Shown here: positions 1 through 8,443 of the stretch, one piece after another
Layout of the letters: each line of letters starts with the position of its first letter
Position numbering within the stretch: the first letter of the stretch is position 1
Source of the DNA: Pseudohongiella sp.
GTDB lineage: Bacteria; Pseudomonadota; Gammaproteobacteria; Pseudomonadales; Pseudohongiellaceae
Length of the DNA stretch: 64,000 bases
Direction: 5' to 3'
Assembly: GCF_011050365.1 (NCBI RefSeq)
Contig: NZ_DRFV01000017.1
Span: 1-64,000, forward strand
Translations under genes and position numbers: made by a program
Notes under the pieces: model-generated
Seen by the model: the letters and a program-made list of their open reading frames with translations, nothing else
What the model was told of the DNA's origin: nothing
The model's database searches: none

Positions 1-26
1 TATACGCGTTTCAAGCAATCTGGCAA
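1..26 (-). promoter_or_regulatory. Partial promoter reading off the left edge (stable-RNA type)
   Basis: On the minus strand a -35-like TTGCCA (21-26) is followed by 16 bases and then TATA at the very edge (1-4), so the -10 hexamer is cut by the window. An A-rich run (31-37 as T on plus) lies just upstream, as in UP elements. It is the second of two promoters pointing the same way. What it drives is outside the window. Confidence 0.45.
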
Positions 27-129
27 GCACTTTTTTTCACTTTCTTTGCCAGCTTGTCACCGGCAAATAACTCTGAAAAAACTGCTGCTGTCTTCCCTTG
101 ACCAGAGCGTTATCTCGTCAAGGGCGCGC

Positions 130-157
130 ATTATGCCACAGTATTAATTTGCTGCAA
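130..157 (-). promoter_or_regulatory. Promoter with GC-rich discriminator, probably of a stable-RNA operon
   Basis: Minus strand: -35 TTGCAG (152-157), 16-base spacer, -10 CATAAT (130-135), then a GCGCGCC discriminator. An alternative TTGACA (164-169) with TAATAC (141-146) at a 17-base spacer overlaps it. A GC-rich discriminator is typical of stringently controlled rRNA and tRNA promoters. A hairpin with CCTTGAC/GTCAAGG arms follows. No gene is visible in 1-228; the transcript would run off the left end. Confidence 0.55.
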
Positions 158-228
158 GTGTTTTGTCAAAATTTCGCTGAAAAATTGCGACTATCTTGTG
201 AACATCATCTGTCGTTTACGGCTACAGC

Positions 229-873
229 CTATGCCGTTTGCCGACGACCGGATTTGACGCGCCGTTTAAGACGGGTCACCAGACGATATCCCAAAAGCAG
301 GAGGAGAAGTGTACCATAAAAAACTGCATCAAAAAGATCTGTGCGCAGAATCCACAACAAGTGCAGCAACGCCAGCAATGACGCCAGATACACCAGCTGA
401 TGCAGGCGTTTCCAGCGTCGTCCCAGACGGCGCATCATGGCCTTGGTTGAGGTGACGCCCATGGCGACAAGAATCAGCAGCGCAGTAAACCCGACAGTAA
501 TATAGGGGCGCTCAACAATGTCGCTGCCGATTTCGGACCAGCGCAGCTCCAGCAGAAACACCATATAGATGATGAAGTGCAGCACCGCATAGAACAGGGC
601 AAACAACCCCAGTGTCCGGCGCAGCGGGAACAGACCGGCCAGCCCGGTCTGTTCCCGCAAGGGCGTTATGGCCAGACTCATCAGCAGAAATCGCAGTGCC
701 CAACGACCGGTCTCCAGCGCCAGCTCCCGAGCCGGGTCCGCGCCCAGGGTATTCAGCACCGCGCCCTGCAACAGATAAGCAAACGGCAACAACGCCAGAC
801 AAAAGATCACAGCACGCACAATCCGCCAGAATCGCGGATTGCGCAGAGCCTTTACCTGTGACAACGATCTCAA
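229..873 (-). CDS. msrQ: MsrQ, haem-binding membrane subunit of the MsrPQ methionine sulfoxide reductase
   Basis: 214 aa integral membrane protein of the ferric reductase-like (YedZ) family. It passes electrons from the respiratory chain through b-type haem to periplasmic MsrP, which repairs oxidised methionines in envelope proteins. Hydrophobic helices lie near residues 18-38, 60-72, 88-108, 125-140, 157-175 and 183-200. His99, His158 and His171 sit in helices at the positions expected for haem ligands. It follows msrP by about 30 bases on the same strand, so the two form an operon. Length matches the family. Confidence 0.95.
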   Translation of the reverse strand: MRSLSQVKALRNPRFWRIVRAVIFCLALLPFAYLLQGAVLNTLGADPARELALETGRWALRFLLMSLAITPLREQTGLAGLFPLRRTLGLFALFYAVLHFIIYMVFLLELRWSEIGSDIVERPYITVGFTALLILVAMGVTSTKAMMRRLGRRWKRLHQLVYLASLLALLHLLWILRTDLFDAVFYGTLLLLLLGYRLVTRLKRRVKSGRRQTA

Positions 874-902
874 AAGACAACCACCAAGAGAAACCCGCTG
901 GC

Positions 903-1946
903 TTAATAGTATCGCGCCAGATCCATGTCCTGATACAGATGCGCTACCTGATCTGCGTAGCCGTTAAACATCCGCGTTTCTATACGCCCGGAGCTGAACA
1001 GCGTCGTGGGCAGACGCGTTTCCATGTCCTGGCGCCAGCGCGGATGATGCACTTCGGGGTTCACATTGGCATAAAAACCGTATTCACTGGGCTGCAACAT
1101 ATTCCACGAGGTCTCGGGTTCTGCTTCAGTGAAATGAATACGGACAATGGACTTGATGCTCTTGAAGCCATACTTCCATGGAATCACCAACCGGATCGGC
1201 GCACCGTTCTGCGGCGGCATGTAATTGCCATACAAACCAACGGCGAGGAAACTCAGCGGGTTCATCGCCTCGTCCATACGCAGCCCTTCACGGTAAGGCC
1301 ATTCAATCACACTGAAGCGCCCACGCTGCCCCGGCATCTGCTCCGGATCCAGTAGTGTTTCAAACGCAACGTATTTGGCTTTGGACGTGGGCCCGACCCG
1401 CTTGATCAAATCCGCCAGCGGAAAACCGATCCAAGGAATCACCATAGACCATCGCTCCACACAGCGCAGACGGTAGATGCGCTCTTCCAGCTGGTGCGGC
1501 TTCATGAAGTCTTCCAGATCATACGACCCCGGATTGTCCACTTCGCCGGTAATCTCGATCGACCACGGATCGACGTTGAAACTTTGCGAGTTCTGGAAAG
1601 GATCTGACTTGTCAGTACCAAATTCGTAAAAGTTGTTATAGCTCACGACATCGCGATAGGGCGTCAGATCCTCATCCGTCCAGAACTTGCCGCCTCGTTC
1701 AGCAGCCTCAATGCCGGCAAACTTCTCCTGCCACCAGGCTGCCGGCGCCGAACGCTCCATGTCAGCAGGTGCGCGGGCACGCAAGCTATCGCCGGAAGCG
1801 CCAAACGCAGATATCGGCATCGCCGCCAGGCCACCGGCCGCAGCTCCAAACTTGAGCGCATCACCCATGAATTGCCGCCGGTTGCGGTACACCGACTCCG
1901 GCGTAATCTCAGAAGGCAGGATATCGGGGGCTGATTTGATCAACAT
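903..1946 (-). CDS. msrP: MsrP, periplasmic protein-methionine-sulfoxide reductase, molybdopterin subunit
   Basis: 347 aa sulfite-oxidase-fold enzyme (YedY) that carries molybdopterin and reduces methionine sulfoxide in periplasmic proteins with electrons from MsrQ. A twin-arginine motif RRQFM lies near residues 23-27, followed by an Ala/Gly-rich hydrophobic segment, so export is by Tat with folded cofactor. Cys162 in RLRCVERWSM is the expected molybdenum ligand. I chose the ATG at 1946 because GAGAGGTG lies just upstream; an in-frame GTG at 1961 is part of that ribosome site. First gene of the msrPQ operon. Confidence 0.95.
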   Translation of the reverse strand: MLIKSAPDILPSEITPESVYRNRRQFMGDALKFGAAAGGLAAMPISAFGASGDSLRARAPADMERSAPAAWWQEKFAGIEAAERGGKFWTDEDLTPYRDVVSYNNFYEFGTDKSDPFQNSQSFNVDPWSIEITGEVDNPGSYDLEDFMKPHQLEERIYRLRCVERWSMVIPWIGFPLADLIKRVGPTSKAKYVAFETLLDPEQMPGQRGRFSVIEWPYREGLRMDEAMNPLSFLAVGLYGNYMPPQNGAPIRLVIPWKYGFKSIKSIVRIHFTEAEPETSWNMLQPSEYGFYANVNPEVHHPRWRQDMETRLPTTLFSSGRIETRMFNGYADQVAHLYQDMDLARYY

Positions 1947-2026
1947 AACTACACCTCTCACGCCCTCAGGCGGGCATCGGATACAGGGCCTGTGCGGCCC
2001 GGCGTTTCACGAGTTCATGGCACTTA

Positions 2027-2869
2027 TTACGCTGCCGGATCGCTCTCGGTTTTACGCTTGCGGGCCGAAATTTTTCTATACAAAGAAATAACCGGACCGG
2101 AAATAGCGTACACAACACACATTAACAATAAAACTTCATGTGGACGCTGGGCAATCACCACCAGCAGCACCACCGCCATCAGGAATACCACGTAAGGCAC
2201 CGTGCCCTTGAAGTGGATCTCCTTGAAGCTGTAATAACGATAATTCGACACCATCAGCAGACCGACAAAGGCCGTCAGCACTGCAGTGGCACCCGACAAC
2301 CAGACACCCGGCTCAATACCATACTTGTAGGCAACCCACACCACAAAGGTGACCAGGCCTGCCGCGACGGGACTTTGCAGGCCCATGAAAAACCGCTTGT
2401 CGACAGTACCAAGCTGGACGTTGAATCGCGCCAGCCGCAGCGCAGCGCACGACATAAAGATGAAACTCGCCGCCCAGCCCGCGTTACCAATAGACGACAG
2501 CGTCCAACTGAACACGATCAGCGCCGGTGCCACACCAAACGACACCATATCAGCCAGGCTATCGAACTGAGCCCCGAATGCGCTCTGGGTATTGGTCATG
2601 CGCGCAACCCGCCCGTCCAGACCGTCAAGCACCGCCGCAATCAGTATCGCCCAACCGGCCGCGTTAAAGTTACCGTTCATGCCCGCAATGATGGCGTAGA
2701 AACCCGCAAATAATGCGCCCAGCGTCAGCAAATTGGGTAACAGATAAATCCCTTTGCGACTTATTTTCTTGCCATCCTGAGAGACAAACTCCTCATGTTC
2801 ATCAATCGGAATAAAGCTGTCTTCCAGCTCCTGGGCATCATCGCCTGGTGGATTTTTCTCCGTCTCCAT
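2027..2869 (-). CDS. pssA: CDP-diacylglycerol--serine O-phosphatidyltransferase
   Basis: 280 aa membrane enzyme that makes phosphatidylserine, the precursor of phosphatidylethanolamine, from CDP-diacylglycerol and serine. The CDP-alcohol phosphotransferase signature DGxxAR(x8)G(x3)D(x3)D is complete: Asp85, Gly86, Ala89, Arg90, Gly99, Asp103, Asp107. About seven to eight hydrophobic helices follow an acidic, soluble N-terminal tail of some 35 residues. It is the integral-membrane type, not the phospholipase-D-like type of E. coli. Lies between msrP and ilvY on the same strand. Confidence 0.95.
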   Translation of the reverse strand: METEKNPPGDDAQELEDSFIPIDEHEEFVSQDGKKISRKGIYLLPNLLTLGALFAGFYAIIAGMNGNFNAAGWAILIAAVLDGLDGRVARMTNTQSAFGAQFDSLADMVSFGVAPALIVFSWTLSSIGNAGWAASFIFMSCAALRLARFNVQLGTVDKRFFMGLQSPVAAGLVTFVVWVAYKYGIEPGVWLSGATAVLTAFVGLLMVSNYRYYSFKEIHFKGTVPYVVFLMAVVLLVVIAQRPHEVLLLMCVVYAISGPVISLYRKISARKRKTESDPAA

Positions 2870-2946
2870 ACACTACCCCTGGCCAGTTAAAGTGTTGATT
2901 ATACACGTCCGACAGTGGCTTGCGAGGCCCGACATGCATCGCGCTA

Positions 2947-3843
2947 CTACTGGCCTGCAGCGGCAACCTGCCACAATGCATTCACCAGCGGATTGGCAAA
3001 TTTGCGACGCCGGGCGCACAGCCCGACTGTGAACGGACGCAACTCATGCATCACCGGCAATATCTCGATCCGGTCACTGACCGGGCTATTGTCCACCACC
3101 ACTCTGGGCACCACCGCGACACCGCAGCCCAGACTGACCATACTGACCATGGCCTCATGGCCACTGACCTGGGCGTACACCCGCGGCTTCTGACCGCGCT
3201 GCGCAAACCAATGTTCCAGCCGCGACCGCGCCAGGCCTGTCTCCGGAAGGATCACCGGCAGCGCCTGCCAGTCATAATCACCGCTGTCCCTGCCCTGCTC
3301 CAATAACTGCCGCACCGGGCATGACAGCACCGGCCCGATGCACACCAGCGGGGACTCACCCAGTGGCAGGAATGCCAACGAGGCCGGCAGCCGATCGGGC
3401 ATGGCAGCAATCGCGATATCGTCCTGCCCCGCGATGACCCGCTCCAGAGCCAATGCTGAGTCGCCGGTATGCAACTGCAGCTCCACCTGCGGGTAGACGG
3501 CACGAAACTGTTGCAGCAACTCATGCAGAAAACTGTAGCTGGCCGTCACCGAGCAGAACAGGCTCAGCGTGCCATGCAGGCCGTCGCCGCGACGCTGCAG
3601 GTCGGACTTGAGCTGCAGCAACTGGTCCAGCGTCTGCACGGCATAGTCGCGCACTTGCAAGCCGGCGGTGGTCAAACGCACGGTTCGGTTGTCCCGCTCG
3701 AACAGGGCGACGCCGAATTCGTGCTCCAGCCGCTGTATGGCGCGCGTCAGACCCGACGCACTGATATGTAATTCCTTGCTACTTCTGGCAAAATGCAGGG
3801 TTTTACTGAGATGAAGGAACAGCCGGAGGTCTTTGAGGTCCAT
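2947..3843 (-). CDS. ilvY: IlvY, LysR-type activator of ilvC
   Basis: 298 aa LysR family regulator: N-terminal winged helix-turn-helix (about residues 1-60, starting MDLKDLRLFLHLSKTLHFAR) and a C-terminal substrate-binding domain. IlvY activates ketol-acid reductoisomerase synthesis when its substrates acetolactate or acetohydroxybutyrate accumulate. It is divergent from ilvC with a 151-base shared control region, the arrangement known from E. coli, and this context supports the name as much as the sequence does. Confidence 0.92.
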   Translation of the reverse strand: MDLKDLRLFLHLSKTLHFARSSKELHISASGLTRAIQRLEHEFGVALFERDNRTVRLTTAGLQVRDYAVQTLDQLLQLKSDLQRRGDGLHGTLSLFCSVTASYSFLHELLQQFRAVYPQVELQLHTGDSALALERVIAGQDDIAIAAMPDRLPASLAFLPLGESPLVCIGPVLSCPVRQLLEQGRDSGDYDWQALPVILPETGLARSRLEHWFAQRGQKPRVYAQVSGHEAMVSMVSLGCGVAVVPRVVVDNSPVSDRIEILPVMHELRPFTVGLCARRRKFANPLVNALWQVAAAGQ

Positions 3844-3901
3844 TTTTAACGTCCAGTTTAAGAGCCGACAAGGCTTTACGTTGCGCGAATCGAAACAGTT
3901 G

Positions 3902-3927
3902 ATTGCAAATATATCATTTTACGCAAT
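3902..3927. promoter_or_regulatory. Probable IlvY operator in the ilvY-ilvC divergent region
   Basis: Inverted ATTGC (3902-3906) and GCAAT (3923-3927) flank an AT-rich core midway between the divergent starts. It has the dyad shape of a LysR-type site, and known IlvY operators carry TTGC/GCAA half-sites. Assignment rests on position and symmetry only. Confidence 0.45.
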
Positions 3928-3994
3928 CCGACCAAACCTTTATCATCCACCCCGACTTTTAATTGCCAGATAAACGGCCCAGAGGAATACCAAC

Positions 3995-5464
3995 ATGAAC
4001 TACTTCAACACCCTGCCCTTGCGCCTGCAATTGCAGCAACTGGGCAAATGCCGCTTTATGGATCGCGCTGAATTTGCTGACGGCGTTAACCGCCTGTTAG
4101 GCAAAAAGGTTGTCATCGTCGGTTGTGGCGCCCAGGGCCTGAACCAGGGTCTGAACATGCGCGACAGCGGCCTGGATATCAGCTACGCACTGCGTGCGGA
4201 AGCGATCGCCGAAAAGCGTCAGTCCTGGAAAAATGCGTCGGAGAACGGCTTTAATGTCGGCACTTACGAAGACCTGATCCCCCAGGCAGACCTGGTACTG
4301 AACCTGACCCCGGACAAACAGCACACCGCCGTGGTCAAGCAGGTCATGCCGCTGATGAAAAAAGGCGCTTGCCTGGCCTATTCCCATGGTTTCAACATCG
4401 TTGAAGAAGGCATGCAGATTCGTGACGACCTGACCGTCGTTATGGTGGCACCAAAGTGCCCGGGCACTGAAGTACGTGAAGAGTACAAGCGCGGTTTTGG
4501 CGTACCGACACTGATCGCCGTACACGCGGAAAACGATCCCAATGGTGACGGCCTGGACATTGCCAAGGCTTACGCGGCCGCCACCGGTGGTCACCGCGCG
4601 GGCGTGCTGGAATCGTCCTTCATCGCCGAAGTCAAATCCGACCTGATGGGTGAGCAGACCATTCTTTGCGGCATGCTGCAGGCCGGTTCCATCCTGTGCT
4701 ACAACCGCATGATTGAAAAAGGCGTCGAAGCCGGTTATGCCTCCAAACTGATCCAGCACGGCTGGGAAGTGGTATCGGAAGGCCTCAAGCACGGCGGCAT
4801 CACCAACATGATGGATCGCCTGTCCAACCCGGCCAAACTCGTTGCCAACTCATTGGCACAGGAACTCAAGGATATCATGGCGCCGTTGTTCCAGAAGCAC
4901 ATGGACAACATCATTGCGGGCGAGTTCTCTCGTGACATGATGGAAGACTGGGCCAATGACGACAAGAAGCTGCTGACCTGGCGTGAACAGACTGCCGAAA
5001 CCGCGTTCGAGAAATCCACCCCGGGCAACATGGACATCTCCGAGCAGGAATACTATGACAATGGCATCCTGATGGCCGCCATGTTGAAAGCCGGCGTTGA
5101 GCTGGCCTTCGAAACCATGACCGCTGCCGGTATCATCGAAGAGTCTGCCTACTACGAGTCACTGCATGAAACCCCACTGATTGCGAACCTGATCGGCCGC
5201 AAAAAGCTGTATGAAATGAACAAGGTAATCTCCGACACGGCAGAGTACGGCTGCTACCTGTTCTCACACGAATGTGTACCGCTGCTGAAAGACTTCATGC
5301 AGAAAATTGACACCGACGTCATCGGCAAAGGTCTCAACGTCAAGGACAACAGCGTCGACAATGCGGAGCTGATCGCGGTCAACCAGGGCCTGCGCAATCA
5401 CCCGATCGAAGTTGTCGGTCGTCGTCTGCGCTCCTACATGACCGCCATGAAAAAGGCCATCTAA
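3995..5464 (+). CDS. ilvC: Ketol-acid reductoisomerase (NADP+), class II long form
   Basis: 489 aa, the long (class II) form found in enterobacteria rather than the roughly 340-residue class I form of Pseudomonas. It converts acetolactate or acetohydroxybutyrate to the dihydroxy acids of valine, leucine and isoleucine synthesis, using NADPH and Mg2+. A Rossmann glycine motif [10 protein letters not shown] lies near residues 43-52, followed by the duplicated knotted helical domains of the long form. The start has AGAGGA about 8 bases upstream. Divergent from ilvY, convergent with ilvH, and ended by a strong terminator. Confidence 0.97.
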   Translation: MNYFNTLPLRLQLQQLGKCRFMDRAEFADGVNRLLGKKVVIVGCGAQGLNQGLNMRDSGLDISYALRAEAIAEKRQSWKNASENGFNVGTYEDLIPQADLVLNLTPDKQHTAVVKQVMPLMKKGACLAYSHGFNIVEEGMQIRDDLTVVMVAPKCPGTEVREEYKRGFGVPTLIAVHAENDPNGDGLDIAKAYAAATGGHRAGVLESSFIAEVKSDLMGEQTILCGMLQAGSILCYNRMIEKGVEAGYASKLIQHGWEVVSEGLKHGGITNMMDRLSNPAKLVANSLAQELKDIMAPLFQKHMDNIIAGEFSRDMMEDWANDDKKLLTWREQTAETAFEKSTPGNMDISEQEYYDNGILMAAMLKAGVELAFETMTAAGIIEESAYYESLHETPLIANLIGRKKLYEMNKVISDTAEYGCYLFSHECVPLLKDFMQKIDTDVIGKGLNVKDNSVDNAELIAVNQGLRNHPIEVVGRRLRSYMTAMKKAI

Positions 5465-5484
5465 GCCCTTTTCCGGCGCTCAAT

Positions 5485-5532
5485 AAAAAAGGGCCGGAGC
5501 CACTGAATTATCAGTAAGCTCCGGCCCTTTTT
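5485..5532 (+). terminator. Rho-independent terminator of ilvC
   Basis: A run of A then GGGCCGGAGC (5491-5500) pairs with GCTCCGGCCC (5518-5527), followed by a T run; the A/T flanks extend the stem. Loop of about 17 bases. The A tract on the left would also make it work for transcription coming from the minus strand. Confidence 0.93.
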
Positions 5533-5562
5533 ATTTTCAACAATTATCAATGCTGCCCGACG

Positions 5563-5747
5563 GCGCTGGCTGAGGAGCAAGTGGCAACGAGCGACCAATC
5601 AGGCCGCGCTTTTCCGCAGCAAATCCGCCCGATAAAGCGCGAGGATTGTCCGAGTCCCGAGCGCAAGCGAGGTCGAGTTCCGCAGCGCCGGGCGGATTTG
5701 CGGAGGAAGCGGTCGGTCGCGACTGCTACTTGCTCCTCAGCCAGCGC
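5563..5747. repeat. 185-bp imperfect palindrome between ilvC and ilvH
   Basis: The outer 20 bases (5563-5582) are a perfect inverted copy of 5728-5747. An inner pair, GCAAATCCGCCCG at 5619-5631, is inverted at 5689-5701, and short matches (GCGACC) lie between. The centre (about 5640-5680) is unpaired and G/C rich. With the terminator it fills the 320-base gap between ilvC and ilvH, where I see no gene. It could be a miniature inverted-repeat element or a large structured intergenic unit. I saw no second copy in this window. Confidence 0.75.
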
Positions 5748-5784
5748 TGCCACTGAACTCATACAGGAGGACTCGCATAGTCCC

Positions 5785-6276
5785 TCAGAGACTAAGCACC
5801 TTCTCCCCCCGAGAGATACCCGTCACCCCGGTCCGCGCAACCTCCAGCACAGAAGCATTGCCAATGGCCGCCAGAAAACTGTCCAGCTTATCCGACGCAC
5901 CCGTCAGCTGAATGCTGTACACCGTGCTCGTCACATCCACAATCTGACCCCGGAAAATATCCGTCGTGCGCTTGATCTCCGCCCGCTGTGCCCCCGTCGC
6001 CTTCACCTTCAGCAACATCAGCTCACGTTCAATGTGCGAACCTTCGGTCAGGTCAACCAGCTTCACCACATCAATCAGCTTGTTCAGATGTTTGGTGATC
6101 TGCTCGATCTTGCGATCATCGCCAATGGTCGTGATCGTCAGCCGTGACAGGGTATGATCCTCCGTCGGCGCTACCGTCAGTGATTCAATATTGTAATTAC
6201 GCTGAGAAAACAAGCCCACCACACGAGACAAAGCGCCAGGTTCATTCTCCAACAGAATGGATATAATGTGCCTCAT
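5785..6276 (-). CDS. ilvH: Acetolactate synthase III, small regulatory subunit
   Basis: 163 aa, usual length. It binds and regulates the catalytic subunit IlvI and confers valine feedback inhibition. An N-terminal ACT domain (residues about 4-75, beginning RHIISILLENEPGALSRVVG) is followed by the C-terminal ALS regulatory domain. Its start follows the ilvI stop by one base, so the two are co-transcribed and translationally coupled. Confidence 0.97.
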   Translation of the reverse strand: MRHIISILLENEPGALSRVVGLFSQRNYNIESLTVAPTEDHTLSRLTITTIGDDRKIEQITKHLNKLIDVVKLVDLTEGSHIERELMLLKVKATGAQRAEIKRTTDIFRGQIVDVTSTVYSIQLTGASDKLDSFLAAIGNASVLEVARTGVTGISRGEKVLSL

Positions 6277-6277
6277 C

Positions 6278-8002
6278 TTATGTTCGCTCCGTTTTGCTCA
6301 GATACATATCCTTCATCGAACCACCCTTGATCGCCATCGGATACACATGTTCCGAAGGGTCAACTGCCACATCAATGAATACCAACCGGTCTTTCAGGGC
6401 AAACGCCTCTGTCATTTTCTGGTCCAGCTCCGACAACTTCTCGATGCGAACCCCAACATGACCATACGCCTCCACCAGTTTGACAAAATCAGGCAGCGAC
6501 TCCGAGTAGGTGCTATTGGAATAACGGCCGCCATACTGCATATCCTGCCACTGCCTGACCATACCCAGCGACTCATTGTTAAGACACACAATCTTCACCG
6601 GTAATCCGTATTGCAGACAGGTAGCCAGTTCCTGGATACACATCTGAATACTACCCTCACCGGTAATACATACCGAGATCGCATCCGGAAACGCCAGTTG
6701 CACACCCATGGCGGCCGGAAAACCGAAACCCATGGTGCCCAGACCGCCGGAATTGATCCAGCGACGTGGCTTGTCAAAATGATAGTACTGCGCAGCAAAC
6801 ATCTGATGCTGGCCGACATCAGATGACACGTAGGCTTCGCCCCCGGTTACCCGATAAACACTTTCAACCACCTGCTGCGGCTTGATCACATCGTTTTCAG
6901 CCGGGGTCACTTTCAGGCACTGCTTGGCGCGCCAGCCCTCTATCTGCTGCCACCACAAATCCAGCGACTTGCGATCCACTTTCGCGTCAGCCTGTGCGAC
7001 CAGTTCCAGCATTTCTTCCAGTACGCTGGTGACCGAGCCCACAATAGGCACATCCGCCGCTACCGTTTTTGAAATCGAGGCCGGATCAATATCCACATGC
7101 AGAATCTTGGCACCCGGGCAGAACTTGGAAACCGCATTGGTCACGCGGTCATCAAAGCGGACACCGATACCCAGCACCACATCACTGAAATGCATGGCGT
7201 TATTGGCTTCATAGGTACCGTGCATGCCCAGCATGCCGAGGAACTGTTTGTCCGGCGCCGGGAACGCGCCCAAGCCCATCAGGGTATTGGTGACCGGGTA
7301 ACCCAGCTTGCGTGCAAACTGTGTCAGCAACTCGGACGCGTTGCCCTGGATGACCCCGCCACCGGCGTAGATAATCGGGCGCTTGGCGGCCAGCAGAATC
7401 TCCACTGCTTTCTTTATCTGCCCGGTATGGCCTTTGGACGGTACCGAATAGGAACGCATCTTCACCGTCGACGGGTACTGGTACTCGAACTTGCGCGCCG
7501 GATCCGTGGCATCCTTGGGCACGTCGATAACGACCGGGCCGGGTCGGCCGGTCGTCGCAATATGAAATGCCTTTTTCACCACCATGGGAATATCTTCGGC
7601 GTTCTGCACCATAAAACTGTGCTTTACGATGGGCCGGGACACACCCACCATGTCGGTCTCCTGGAACGCATCGGAACCGATCAGGGAGCTGTCCACCTGA
7701 CCCGAGATGACTACCATGGGAACGGAATCCATAAATGCTGTCGCAATGCCGGTAATGGCATTGGTTGCGCCCGGGCCGGACGTTACCAGCACCACACCAG
7801 GCTTGCCGGTGGCTCTGGCATACCCGTCAGCAGCATGCGTTGCCGCCTGCTCGTGACGGACCAGAATATGAGCCACCTTGTCCTGGTTGAATATCGCATC
7901 GTAAATATGCAGCGCGGCGCCGCCCGGATATCCGAACAACAGCTCAACGCCCTCGTCGTGCAGCGCACGAATCAGCATTTCACCACCAGAAAGCAATTCC
8001 AC
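6278..8002 (-). CDS. ilvI: Acetolactate synthase, large catalytic subunit
   Basis: 574 aa thiamine-diphosphate and FAD enzyme that condenses pyruvate with pyruvate or 2-ketobutyrate, the first common step to valine, leucine and isoleucine. The order is the TPP pyrimidine domain (catalytic Glu in [16 protein letters not shown]), central FAD/NAD-like domain, and TPP pyrophosphate domain with GEGSIQ and NNESLGMV near residues 440-470. The metal motif reads GEG, not the common GDG, a variant I believe also occurs in pseudomonads. The start is GTG (8002), chosen because [10 protein letters not shown] aligns with the family N-terminus. A long leader with tandem repeats lies upstream. Confidence 0.96.
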   Translation of the reverse strand: MELLSGGEMLIRALHDEGVELLFGYPGGAALHIYDAIFNQDKVAHILVRHEQAATHAADGYARATGKPGVVLVTSGPGATNAITGIATAFMDSVPMVVISGQVDSSLIGSDAFQETDMVGVSRPIVKHSFMVQNAEDIPMVVKKAFHIATTGRPGPVVIDVPKDATDPARKFEYQYPSTVKMRSYSVPSKGHTGQIKKAVEILLAAKRPIIYAGGGVIQGNASELLTQFARKLGYPVTNTLMGLGAFPAPDKQFLGMLGMHGTYEANNAMHFSDVVLGIGVRFDDRVTNAVSKFCPGAKILHVDIDPASISKTVAADVPIVGSVTSVLEEMLELVAQADAKVDRKSLDLWWQQIEGWRAKQCLKVTPAENDVIKPQQVVESVYRVTGGEAYVSSDVGQHQMFAAQYYHFDKPRRWINSGGLGTMGFGFPAAMGVQLAFPDAISVCITGEGSIQMCIQELATCLQYGLPVKIVCLNNESLGMVRQWQDMQYGGRYSNSTYSESLPDFVKLVEAYGHVGVRIEKLSELDQKMTEAFALKDRLVFIDVAVDPSEHVYPMAIKGGSMKDMYLSKTERT

Positions 8003-8120
8003 AGTTATAGCCTCTCAAATAAAAATGTGACACCAGCAATGGCATCAATAAGACACTGTCCGGGGACAGAATCTTCGCAGATAAAGTTAATCTTTTTAAA
8101 ACCAGGACCAATCAACAAGA

Positions 8121-8240
8121 TCAATCAACAAGGATATCGGAGCAATATGGCAGCCTTGAGCCACATAAGCAGCCTTGAGCCACATAAGCAGCCTTGAGCC
8201 ACATAAGCAGCCTTGAGCCACATAAAAAGCTCTGAAACAT
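8121..8240 (-). other. Possible ilvI leader peptide over the 19-bp repeats
   Basis: On the minus strand an ATG at 8240 opens a 39-codon frame ending at TGA 8123-8121. Another ATG at 8223 in a different frame gives 32 codons ending at 8125. Both are fairly rich in leucine codons, as attenuator peptides can be, but ribosome sites are weak (GGAA before the first) and no attenuator stem with a T run follows. I consider it possible, not likely. Confidence 0.2.
8151..8226. repeat. Four tandem 19-bp repeats upstream of ilvI
   Basis: Unit CAGCCTTGAGCCACATAAG occurs at 8151-8169, 8170-8188, 8189-8207 and 8208-8226, the first three perfect and the last differing only in its final base. The repeats are direct with no spacers, so this is not a CRISPR. 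They lie 150-225 bases before the ilvI start. Possible roles are a set of regulator sites (Lrp-like control of ilvIH is known in enterobacteria) or part of a leader peptide. Confidence 0.9.
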
Positions 8241-8443
8241 GACGGTTCCGGACGTCGGTAACGTACTGGAACCTAGGTGGATGTTGTCTGACACCTAAGC
8301 AAGCCCCGGGGCTGACATTTTTCGACGCAACCCGGCCAGAGCAGATTGGGGGAGGGGATTACCTTCTCAGTCTGCGTGCGGCGGGGAACCCGGTAAGAGT
8401 GCCTCGCCAGCAACACGCAATTTTCCCACGATTTGACGTATTG

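Larger units (their letters stand above)
8003..8443. other. 441-base gap between clpB and ilvI: ilvI leader, repeats, no protein gene
   Basis: Contains the 19-bp tandem repeats (8151-8226), short minus-strand reading frames over them, and several small inverted repeats: CTGTCC/GGACAG near 8058, GGTTCC/GGAACC with an inner ACGT pair near 8245-8274, and the perfect palindrome AGCCCCGGGGCT near 8305. I found no convincing terminator with a T run and no riboswitch that I recognise. The ilvIH promoter must lie here. Confidence 0.6.

Noticed and set aside
98-319. 73-codon frame on plus overlapping msrQ's end
   Set aside because: No ribosome site, no homologous features, and it overlaps the msrQ coding sequence and the outward promoter.
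5547-5762. 71-codon frame inside the intergenic palindrome
   Set aside because: It follows from the symmetric sequence, has no ribosome site, and its peptide resembles nothing.
7200-7300. IlvI GEG motif in place of GDG as a dead enzyme
   Set aside because: Glu can hold the metal and I recall the same variant in pseudomonads, and the other TPP residues are intact.
7097-8197. 366-codon frame antisense to ilvI and running into the leader
   Set aside because: Shadow of IlvI in a region of strong purifying selection, with no motif or start signal.
8151-8226. Possible CRISPR array
   Set aside because: Repeats of 19 bases are contiguous without spacers and no cas gene is near.
8227-8443. Riboswitch or T-box in the clpB-ilvI gap
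   Set aside because: Small inverted repeats are present, but I could not find the conserved T-box motif or any riboswitch core.
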